Below, one piece after another: positions 35,796 through 44,088 of a stretch of DNA of 64,000 nt (positions within the stretch are counted from its first letter, which is position 1; each line of letters opens with the position of its first letter). A program made the position numbers and the translations under genes. The DNA comes from Celoporthe dispersa (taxonomy: Eukaryota; Ascomycota; Sordariomycetes; Diaporthales; Cryphonectriaceae), in contig WAID01000005.1 in the NCBI GenBank assembly GCA_016584495.1, positions 2,244,501 to 2,308,500 of the forward strand. Reading direction: 5' to 3'. A model generated the notes under the pieces. That model was not told the origin of the DNA. It did not search any database and worked only from the letters and a program-made list of their open reading frames with translations.

Positions 35796-37479
35796 ATGCC
35801 ACTTCTAGTACGACCCTTTATTCAGCCATTCATGTCGATCCGGGTTGTGTTCTTTTGTCTTTTCAAAATATGTTGGGCTCAGATTCCCAACAGTGACGTT
35901 GGAGAATACCCGAGCGGTGTTCTGACGCTGATAGCTGCCAGCTGGCTATTCTTCAGGAACAGCACGTCTACCCTGTACGGCGTGCTCCCTCAATACTGGT
36001 TGATACCAGGTCTCCAGACGGCGAGGAAGCAGCACAGAGATGACCTCAGACGTGTGAAATGCTGCGAAAAGAACTGCTACAACAGAAATCCCGCCGACAT
36101 AATCGACCAAGCTAACACGCTCCGGAAGAAGTTCGAGGCCATGGGTATCAGCCTGGAAGCTGCAAGCAGGCAAATTGTGGCGTCAGGGTCTTGGACCTTT
36201 TCCACCCTGGCGGAAGCGAGTGATGAGGAGGTCAGGCGAGGGAAGCGAACTGTTCCTCGCAAGTCTTGTTCAAAAGGGCGAGGAACAGCAGTGGATCTCT
36301 GAGTTTAGGTGCTGGGAGAAGGATGTGAATGCTGTGGCGCGGAGGTTCTGGAATCGCGACCGCGTTTCGACCCCCGCAGAACTCCTGAACAAAGGCGCCG
36401 CCGTGAAAACAGTCGATGCAATCACCGTCAGGGTCGGAAGCCGACGAAGAACAATGGACGTCAGGAGTATTGCCGGTCTCCTTACTCACTCTGTTGCTGC
36501 CGCTGCGGCTCGAGACACTCAAGGATGTGTCGTCTTCGAGGCCATTCTCATCTCGATATGGGCCGGCGTTGCTTCTATCGATTTCCAGGGTCCGACGACT
36601 GCCCATAACGTTCCTGCGAGGCAGTGGGCCAACCCAGTGCTCGTTCCAGCTTCGACCCTGAAGCTCCGGGCAGTGACACCACCACGAGGCTCCAACATAG
36701 CCTATGAACCTATTGAGACACACGGCCTGTGGGTTTACATTGTTCTGATCACCGCTGCGCGAGTTTCTATCAGCGGCGCTACAGCTCTTGGTTCCTCGGG
36801 CAGCCTGTGGCTTGCCGTCTTCACCAGCTTGTACTTAATCAATGCTTCTGCTGCTGGGTCCTTTGGCCGAGAGAACTACGATGCCCGGGCGGACAGTGGA
36901 CTGATGAGCGGGGAGGGCTTCTACATGAACTTCAGTCGGGACACGATGACCATGCATGTTAAGCTACATGACAGGCTGGAGAGTGTGTCCGTGGTTCTCT
37001 CGTTGGTTACTGTCGTTGTCATCAGGCTCTTCAAGTTAAGACTGCGGTCTGTACTCGGCTATAGCGCCTGGGTCCCTTCTGCGCCATGGCAAATGGTTCC
37101 GGGTATTTTGCTCTCCATTTGGGCCAGTATCATTTACACTTCTGAGCTTATGGGGAACCTGGACAGGAAGAGGCCGGAGTCGACGGACGTAAAGTTCATT
37201 CTGTATAAGGCCTTCATCCTTGCCTCATGTGTTGCCTGCGTTTGCTTGGGCTTGGCGAGCGTGACGGCTGCATACGGGGGATTCGCGCCGGCGAGAAGTC
37301 TGAGATGGGCAGCGTACGCAGTTGCAGAGTTCCACAGCTGGCATGTCGGAGCGTATCAATTTTGGGTTGGTAAGGTCGACGGTCCAGACATGTGGTTTGC
37401 CGCCAGCTCGACACTGGCTGCGACGTGGGGAGCAGCGCTCTTGGCTGTAGCCGCTGATCTGGGAGAGTCCTTGTTATAA
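35796..37479 (+). CDS. polytopic membrane protein of unknown function, one frame break
   Basis: I do not recognise the family. ATG 35796 (MPLLVRPFIQPFMSI) starts a hydrophobic segment (RVVFFCLFKICWA); a second follows (GVLTLIAASWLFF). A soluble stretch of about 200 residues is Lys/Arg- and Cys-containing (KCCEKNCYN). The C-terminal 250 residues carry roughly six membrane segments (LWVYIVLITAARVSIS, WLAVFTSLYLINAS, VVLSLVTVVVIRLF, MVPGILLSIWASIIYTSE, AFILASCVACVCLGLASV, AASSTLAATWGAALLAVAA). GGG at 36240-36242 appears to hold one extra base: removal joins ASDEEVRRG to SELFLASLVQ and gives 560 aa in one frame. It diverges from the NRPS-like gene and is convergent with the PhyH gene, so a transport or tailoring role in that locus is possible but unsupported by motif. 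Confidence 0.65.
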
Positions 37480-37877
37480 TAGATAGGCGCATTCAGACTT
37501 GCTCCAGCTTTAGAAGGCTTTACTAGGCAATCTCGTGGTAATAATCACACAGTATCAGCATCCTTCAGCCATAATCATAAGCTCGCTGGCCCTTTCAGTA
37601 TATGGATAAAATCTATAATTGAAAAGGGTTGTCTACAATCTTGTTGATTGGAGTGCAGGGAGAACATCACGAGCGGGTTGAACCTCGGGACAAGTTGAGT
37701 ATCTTCTTCTTTACTTGCGACTATTTTTCATTGTATCAGACGGTGAATTCCTACGCCGCAAGATAGAGCAAGTGAGTAAGACGTAATCAAGAGCCTTGAT
37801 TGAGAATAGGACTGACAGTATGCAACTGCAAATTGCTCACAAAAGAGAGAGAGAGGGAGAGAGAGAGAGACTGTGGC
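37480..37877. other. convergent intergenic spacer with (GA)n run
   Basis: 3' flanks of the membrane-protein gene (+) and PhyH gene (-). A GA-rich microsatellite occupies 37844-37870, just beyond the PhyH stop. No gene is seen. Confidence 0.6.
37844..37870. repeat. (GA)n microsatellite, interrupted
   Basis: GA units broken by one extra G; the run starts eight bases past the PhyH stop codon, in its 3' untranslated region. Confidence 0.9.
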
Positions 37878-38762
37878 TCACCCATCAAGCGAGTACCCAA
37901 CGTCACCGGCCTCCTGGCCCATCTTGACCAGGCTCGCCTTCATCTTCTCCGCCCTCACCTTGGTCTTCTCATCAAGCCCACTAAAGTCCACCCGATCAAT
38001 CCAGTCCCGCAGGCCATGCTGCAGCACATTTCTCGCCCGCAGCGTCGACCCGTCCACATGTCCCGCGCTCCCGTGCAGGGTCAGCCTGTCGACCTGAGAG
38101 TTATAAGCGCCCCGGTGCAGGATGTTGTTGTTGTAGAAGACCACATCGCCCGCCTTGAGCCGCACGACCAGCTGGCCCGGGATCTCCTTCTCGAAGGGGT
38201 CAGCAGCCCTCTCGACCTCCGTCCTCGCGCGCGCGTGGCTGCCAGGCACAACGATCAGGCTGGCGTCGTCATACAGGGCAAGGTTCCACTGCGCAGAATA
38301 CGCCGGCTGCCTGAGCCTCGCCAGCTCCTCCTCGGGCGTCGCGGAGGCAGGTATGTCGTCGCGGTGCCACCGCAGCTCGAAGTCGCGGTCCGGGCGCACC
38401 AGCAGGTTGAACAGCTCCATGACCAGCTCGTCGTCGGTGCACTGCAGCAGCTCCCGCGTGGGCGCCACGACGGCGTCGCTGAAGTACATGGCCACGAAGG
38501 TGGACGAGCCTGGCATGTCCGGGTGCATCATGCCCTGTACGCCCCAGATGCCATCGTCGCGGGCGATCTCCGGCGTGTTGCGAGGCCAGGGCGGGAATTG
38601 CTTGGGCAGGGTGCGCACGCTGGGCCAGGTGCCGGCGCGGGCAAGGGAGGTGGCGCGCTGGGCGGCGCTGCGAAGCTCGGTGAGCTGGGGCTCGGTGATG
38701 GCGGAGGGAATTACGACGAAGCCGTCGCGGTTGAGGTCTTCGAGGAGAGATGTTGCTGTCAT
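37878..38762 (-). CDS. phytanoyl-CoA dioxygenase (PhyH) family protein
   Basis: Fe(II)/2-oxoglutarate-dependent oxygenases of this family hydroxylate acyl chains or natural products. ATG 38762 (MTATSLLEDLNRDGFVVIPS) was chosen because it sits at the family's usual N-terminus; the frame is open for 30 more codons, but these are mostly a CA-repeat leader. Intronless, 294 aa. Iron ligands are visible as the H-x-D of FELRWHRDDIP and the distal His of NNNILHRGAYN, with an Arg eight residues later (DRLTLHGSAGH) suited to 2-oxoglutarate binding. VVPGSHARAR is also family-typical. There is no peroxisomal signal (ends SLDG). The location two genes from an NRPS-like reductase fits a tailoring role but does not prove it. 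Family assignment is firm; the substrate cannot be read. Confidence 0.88.
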   Translation of the reverse strand: MTATSLLEDLNRDGFVVIPSAITEPQLTELRSAAQRATSLARAGTWPSVRTLPKQFPPWPRNTPEIARDDGIWGVQGMMHPDMPGSSTFVAMYFSDAVVAPTRELLQCTDDELVMELFNLLVRPDRDFELRWHRDDIPASATPEEELARLRQPAYSAQWNLALYDDASLIVVPGSHARARTEVERAADPFEKEIPGQLVVRLKAGDVVFYNNNILHRGAYNSQVDRLTLHGSAGHVDGSTLRARNVLQHGLRDWIDRVDFSGLDEKTKVRAEKMKASLVKMGQEAGDVGYSLDG

Positions 38763-40128
38763 TCTGGGAATTTGTGTGTGTGTGTGTGTGTGTATGTGTG
38801 GAAGCGACGGTTCGAGATTGAAAATAGAGGTGAAGGTATTTGTTGAGGACACGGATGAACAATCTTGTTGTCGATTGTCGCCGGTCGGAAAAAGGACGTG
38901 GACTGAGCCTGATTTTAATATGTGGTGTATAGTGTTTTGACGTTGGTTTAGAGTTGGACAGCCCAGTCCGAGACGAATACTGGTGCTGAGATCATCTGAG
39001 CACGTCGCACTGTCTTTGTAGGTGGACTCTCACCGGGACGTGATGTGCAAAAAGACGGTGCGGGTACTGTAGGAACTGTTCATCATCTCACCCTCTGTCC
39101 ATGAAACGTTGCAACGTTTATTGAGCCGTGCCGCTGTGGACGACTATACAAAGAAAAGGTGAATTTCTCCTAAATCCAAGTACGTAAGGAAGTACTCTTT
39201 GGAGAACAGCATGAGGCTACTCTGTATTCATTCAAGCCATCAAGCTATTTTCTGACCTGCTTGTCTGGTGATTACGTACTTGTATTTCTTGCCTTCTCGG
39301 TGCTTGCACAGTATCGTTTTTTCCACTTCAATTCATTGCTGCTCAAGATAACGAGGATTACGCCTTTTTTTTTTCTCTTTTTCTTTTTTTTACTTGCCGG
39401 TGCCTTAAAATCACTGGATAAATGCAAACAGGCTCGATAGCTGTAGCAGCAGCAGCTCCAGACACCGACGGCAGCACAAGACGGAACACACGGCAGAAGT
39501 CCAGGCGAAGATGAACGGCCGACGTGGCTTGAACTACTCCGACTGCATGCATCTTCCGATGTCGACCCCGCTCCCATTTTCAGCTCGTATATTGCTTTTG
39601 CCCTCCCTCAACCTGGTCCCGGTCCCGGCTCCCAGGCTTCGGATTTGTCGACCCCTCAAGGCAGCGTTGCAGCAATATCCAAGCCATGCTGCCATGGTAC
39701 GACAGCGCGCATAGGTAGCGCGTCACGATTGCTGCACGCTGCCTGCAACGTTGACAAAGATCTGCCCTTGCCTGAATCCAGTGGTGCCTGGCTCCGTCAT
39801 CTTGACTTTCTCTATTGTCCCGTCCCTCCTCATTTTGAGGAGGTTAGGGTCGTACATTGCTCACTCACTTCCTGAGCTGTGCCGAATCCCGACTTTTTAT
39901 TTTATTTTATAGAAAATCAGTTGATGCTGAGACATATTCAGAGAATTGAGGAGGTTCTATTCACATCATCACATTCCTAACATCCATATCTCCACTCACT
40001 GGATTTGGACCTGGCCTGGAATCTACCCCATAATTATTACAGTCTAAGCTCTATCACACAACCCCTTCTCTTCTTTTTCCCTTCCTTTTCTCTCTCTCTT
40101 AAATCAACACTACAGAATCACACTCACG
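38763..40128. other. divergent promoter region, PhyH / GH27
   Basis: 1.4 kb between divergent genes. A TG repeat abuts the PhyH start. A T-rich tract lies at 39365-39391 and TTTTATTTTATTTTATAG at 39895-39912. A pyrimidine-rich leader (40060-40100) precedes the GH27 start. No gene is seen. Confidence 0.6.
38773..38793. repeat. (TG)n microsatellite in the PhyH leader
   Basis: About ten TG units, reading as (CA)n in the PhyH message and ending ten bases before its start codon. Confidence 0.93.
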
Positions 40129-41802
40129 ATGCTCCTCGTCCTCCTCACCATGGCCGCCATCACCCAGCTCCTCCTCGCCTCCCAGGCCCACGCAGGCTTC
40201 GACCCGCCTGGTCTTCTCTCCCCCTTGCCACCCATGGGTTTCAACGACTGGTCCCGCTACATGGGCGCCCTCAACGAGTCCCTCTTCGTGCAGACCGCCG
40301 AGGCCATGGCATCCAACGGCCTCCTCTCTGCCGGCTACAACCGCATCAACCTGGACGACGAGTGGTCCACCATGACCCGCGCCCCCAACGGCAGCATGCA
40401 GTGGGACCCAGCCAAGTTCCCACACGGCCTGCCCTGGCTGACTGCCTTTCTGCGCGAGCGAGGGTTTACCCCGGGTATCTACACCGACGCGGGTAATCTG
40501 TCCTGTGGCGGCTACCCGGGTGCATACGGCTACGAGGCCCTCGACGCGGCGACATTTGTGGGGTGGGGGTTCGAGTATCTCAAGCTGGACGGGTGCAACA
40601 TGCCCGATGCCACCGAGGAAGGCTATCGTGCTGTGTATGGGCGGTGGCACGATGTATTGTCCGCCATGTGGCCCGACCAGATGGTCTTCTCGCAGTCCGC
40701 ACCCGCCTACTTCGCCGAGGCGGCTAATCTTACGGACTGGTACGATGTCATGACCTGGGTGCCGCGCTTCGGCCAGCTCGCACGCCACTCGCGCGACACA
40801 CTGGTCTGGAACAGCACCAACTACTGGCCCGATATCACGGGCTGGGACTCGGTGCTGTTCAACTACGGCCAGGAGGTGCGTCTTGCGCGGTTCCAGCGGC
40901 CTGGGTACGTCAATGATCCTGACTTCCTCAACGTGGATCATTTTGATTACACGGATGATGAGCGGCGGAGCCATTTTGCCCTGTGGTGCAGCCTGAGCGC
41001 GCCTCTGATCCTGAGCACGGATGTGCTCAACATGACCGAGGTCGAGCTAGATTATCTCACGAATCGCGACCTCATCGCTGTGGACCAGGACCCGCTCGTG
41101 CAGCAGGCCACGCTGGTGAGCCAAGACGGGACCTGGGACGTCCTTACAAAAAGCCTCTATAACGGAGACAGGCTGGTCACGGTGCTGAACAAGGGGAATA
41201 CCTCGGCCGATCTGACTGTCTCTTGGGCCAGGATCGGCATCTTCCCAGATGACCTGCCCACGCCACAGAGTATTATTGTGAGGGACCTCTGGACGGGCGA
41301 GAACACCACCGTGAGCCTGGATGACGAATCAGGCATCACAGCGGGTGGTGTTCCTTCGCACGGCACTGGCGTCTACCGCCTGTCAAATCCCTCTCTGGGC
41401 GATGCCATCCGCACGTACCCTACCGGCATGATCTTCAACACGTACTCACTGAACTGCCTGACCGACTCGACGTCTGGTGCCGTGAGCTGGACGAACTGCA
41501 CCGCCGCCGATGCGCAGGTGTGGAGGGTTCGGCCGGATGGACATGTCAATAGCCTTCTCCGACCAGATGCCTGTCTTGCGGGTGGGAATAATGGGACAGT
41601 CGTCTCTGGAGCGGATGGGTGTGAAGTTGAGAGCGCGAACAGATGGGATTATTTTATCTCGGGCAACCTAATTAATGCTGGATCTAGCCTGTGCTTGACG
41701 GAGGATCAGAGCGGAGATGGTGATTCTGTGGCTTTCGCAGGGGCCTGTGGATACTTGACGAACGAGCAGGTCGTTGCCCTCCCCGTAGGCGTGGCTATGT
41801 AG
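40129..41802 (+). CDS. secreted GH27 alpha-galactosidase with lectin-like C-terminus
   Basis: Hydrolyses alpha-galactosyl ends of galactomannan and raffinose-type sugars. ATG 40129 opens a signal peptide (to about residue 22, ...ASQAHA). Intronless, 557 aa. The catalytic barrel begins LPPMGFNDWSRY. The nucleophile is Asp154 in YLKLDGCN. The acid/base is probably Asp235 in NYWPDITGWDS, by analogy with the FADID stretch of the human enzyme. The conserved RPGYVNDPDFL loop and LSAPLILSTDVLNM, DLIAVDQDPL are present. A C-terminal beta-sandwich (DRLVTVLNKGNTS) is followed by about 130 residues with a trefoil-like pattern (LNCLTD, AQVWRV, LCLTEDQSG), resembling a ricin-B/CBM13 module but with incomplete repeats. 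Many N-x-S/T sites fit secretion. Its neighbour on the right is convergent, only 59 bp away. Confidence 0.93.
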   Translation: MLLVLLTMAAITQLLLASQAHAGFDPPGLLSPLPPMGFNDWSRYMGALNESLFVQTAEAMASNGLLSAGYNRINLDDEWSTMTRAPNGSMQWDPAKFPHGLPWLTAFLRERGFTPGIYTDAGNLSCGGYPGAYGYEALDAATFVGWGFEYLKLDGCNMPDATEEGYRAVYGRWHDVLSAMWPDQMVFSQSAPAYFAEAANLTDWYDVMTWVPRFGQLARHSRDTLVWNSTNYWPDITGWDSVLFNYGQEVRLARFQRPGYVNDPDFLNVDHFDYTDDERRSHFALWCSLSAPLILSTDVLNMTEVELDYLTNRDLIAVDQDPLVQQATLVSQDGTWDVLTKSLYNGDRLVTVLNKGNTSADLTVSWARIGIFPDDLPTPQSIIVRDLWTGENTTVSLDDESGITAGGVPSHGTGVYRLSNPSLGDAIRTYPTGMIFNTYSLNCLTDSTSGAVSWTNCTAADAQVWRVRPDGHVNSLLRPDACLAGGNNGTVVSGADGCEVESANRWDYFISGNLINAGSSLCLTEDQSGDGDSVAFAGACGYLTNEQVVALPVGVAM

Positions 41803-41861
41803 AAAGACAAAAATCAACAGACCCCATCCTCGTCTATCCGATTTGTCACTGCTGGAGAATC

Positions 41862-42635
41862 CTAAGCCTTGCCCCTCCCATCATCTAAAAGATCACTCCG
41901 CCCGTCCACCCCAGCCCACTTCCTCACCCCATCACCGCAGAATACACCCTCATCCACCACCCGACCAGGCCAGCAGATATGGTCCCGCACCCTGAACGCC
42001 TCCCGCCCTTCTTTTCCGCCCGCCAGTCCCTTGATGAGCTCCGGGAACAGCATGACCATGTTCCGCCCTTCGTCCATGATCGGCGTGTGGCAGGTGCCGC
42101 AGTAGACCTTGCAGGGGGAGGGAGTGGACGGGCTGGCGGAGGGTGGAGGAGTAGAAGGCCAGGCCCTCGGCGCCATGGGCGAAGCGGAGGTCGGATTTGT
42201 GGAAGATGGTAGCCCATTGGAAGGCAGCCTGGTGGTGGTAAGTGGGAGTGATGTCGGATTGTGGACGATCAGGCGAGCGTGTAATTGGAAAGACGCAGAG
42301 AGAATGGTGGAGAAGGAGGAGTGGTGCAACCTGGGAGGAAACGTCATAATCATGGTGATGATGGATGACGAATGACTTACGGCGTGCATGGTTTGACAGT
42401 CTCTGCAGTGGCAATACTTTGAGGCCAGCGGTTTTGCCCTACCCAGCAGATAGTGTATGTTCCCACAGTGACAAGAGCCTTCCCATTCTGCCTTGAAGTT
42501 ATCGCCGCTCTCTGACGTTCGGTATGGGTGATCTCCCTTCCATCCCTCGTCATCATTCAGATTCAAAGGTTGAGAAGGAGTCTGGCCCTGACTGCCCGAG
42601 GCTGTAGGTGGAACAGTTGGATATTTGGATGACAT
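41862..42635 (-). CDS. GFA/CENP-V-like zinc protein, one frame break
   Basis: Small beta-rich zinc-binding protein of the glutathione-dependent formaldehyde-activating enzyme (GFA)/CENP-V superfamily; most fungal members have no assigned substrate. ATG 42635 (MSSKYPTVPP); an ATG two codons upstream is equally possible. One intron, 42229-42380 (GTAAGT ... CCAG), joins CQTMHA to AFQWATIFHK. Zinc-binding cysteines are in GSCHCGNIHY, YCHCRDCQTMH and, after the break, KVYCGTCHTPI. The plus-strand G5 run at 42114-42118 has one base too many: removal turns HSLPLQGLL into HSLPCKVYCGTCHTP and gives 206 aa. The end DEGRNMVMLFPELIK is typical of fungal members. Convergent with the alpha-galactosidase gene. 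Confidence 0.85.
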   Translation of the reverse strand: MSSKYPTVPPTASGSQGQTPSQPLNLNDDEGWKGDHPYRTSESGDNFKAEWEGSCHCGNIHYLLGRAKPLASKYCHCRDCQTMHAVSHSSSIITMIMTFPPRLHHSSFSTILSASFQLHARLIVHNPTSLPLTTTRLPSNGLPSSTNPTSASPMAPRAWPSTPPPSASPSTPSPCKVYCGTCHTPIMDEGRNMVMLFPELIKGLAGGKEGREAFRVRDHICWPGRVVDEGVFCGDGVRKWAGVDGRSDLLDDGRGKA

Positions 42636-43034
42636 GATCATGGTATGTAAGATGAAAAAGCCGATAGAGGACTGTTGTTAGGTGCCGAGTGGTGATGAGA
42701 AGAGAGTGTTGGTGTTTAATCTAGGAGAGAGAACATCCAGGAGGCTGATGACGTCAACTACAAGCCCAACTTTTGTGAGAGACATGGAGACTACAGACTA
42801 CTTCTCAAGACGATCAGATAGAAAGAATCAGGGTGCAATTTCTATACAAAAAGTGCAATAAGAGGTAGTCTATGTTTCGTAGAAGATGGGTAGCAGACTT
42901 TGAAGTAAATTAAAGTGTGCATTCATGATTCTGATCAGCCTTGGAAGATGGGGAAACACTGTACTTCACCAGTACTGGGCCACAGTTGAATCATGTTGAG
43001 GATGACCACAGTAATATCAAAGGCAACAAAGTAA

Positions 43035-43114
43035 TATACGAAATCGATGCACTAAATTTGGTGTACTACGGCCCTCCACAAGTTCTGGAGAGTACACCAA
43101 ATTTTTTTCGTATA
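43035..43114. repeat. long imperfect inverted repeat (hairpin)
   Basis: Two nested perfect arm pairs: TATACGAA (43035-43042) with TTCGTATA (43107-43114), and AAATTTGGTGTAC (43054-43066) with GTACACCAAATTT (43092-43104). The left side has an eleven-base bulge, the right side two bases. The loop is about 25 bases. Confidence 0.9.
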
Positions 43115-43373
43115 TTTTAATCTATATTCTAGGGGGTGATTCAATTGCTGCCCCGAGGTGGGGGGGGGGGGGTGGAACGGTTAAGGAATCAACTGAGTGC
43201 CGGCCAGAGCAGAAGCGCCTTTTGCCCCTGGAGGCTCAGCCAGCACGTAATATTCAGTATACTCTCAACTAGCGCAAATAACGAAGGCACATATTAACAG
43301 AAAGATCTGAATAGCCTCATTCATTTATTTTTTTCCAAATATATTATTCAATCATCAGAGTATGTACTTAATT

Positions 43374-43392
43374 ACCAGGGGGAGACCCCCTG
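43374..43392. repeat. perfect short palindrome
   Basis: CCAGGGGG and CCCCCTGG separated by AGA. A related GGGGGGACCCCTGG lies near 43471-43484. Confidence 0.85.
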
Positions 43393-44088
43393 GACCCCCC
43401 TACCTACAGCGCCCACGGGTAGCACTTCTCAATAGCCATATACAGCCACTCAACGGCCACTTTTAGAGAAGGGGGGACCCCTGGATGTACTTCTGACCAA
43501 TCCCCATTGCGCCATTTTTAGATTGACCAATCCGAGGCTAGGAACTATTTGGCAGTGGACAGTATTTAACGTGCCGGCCGAGCCTCCAGCGCACTCCGTT
43601 GAACAAGTTGACCTGAACAGCTAGAGCAAGTCTGCCTTTGCAAGAGCCTCCTGGGGCCCTCCTGCTTATTCATATTACTGCAGCGAATGAATGCCGCATA
43701 GACATCAATAGAGGGAGCCCATTGAACCATTTCTCTAGGTACATCGGGCAAGAGGCAGTGCAATTAGTGCAGAGTGAGCCTCTTATGCCGGGACCGAACA
43801 GCGTGGCTTTGCATAAGCGAGACAAGAGAAAAAACAAGATGGGGAATCACACTACGCCCCCTTCCCACAGAATATTGCTGCATCTGACCCGCCCCTCTTC
43901 AGCTTCAGTGCTAGCTTTTTCAAGATTTCATCGTTGCTTTCCTTGCTTCACATCACAGCCAAACCTCCAGTCTGGGTCTGGGTCAACTCCACTGTTTTGC
44001 TTATCTCACCAGTCTCATTACAATAAATATCCGGCAGCTGAAGTAGGTTGCACTTGGATCGAATCATTTGCCTCTGGATCAAACGAAC

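Larger units (their letters stand above)
42636..44088. other. hairpin- and homopolymer-rich spacer before the HET gene
   Basis: 1.45 kb without a supportable gene. It holds a long inverted repeat (43035-43114), a G13 run (43160-43172), a GGGGG/CCCCC palindrome (43374-43392) and a second GGGGGGACCCCTGG element near 43471. The structure suggests remnants of a non-coding mobile element, but no terminal repeats with target duplication could be established. Confidence 0.5.

Noticed and set aside
37700..37880. Extra C-terminal exon for PhyH, using a GTGAGC donor at the stop codon
   Set aside because: A spliced frame of about 40 residues is possible, but the family normally ends near YS-x-D/E-G and the added residues look random.
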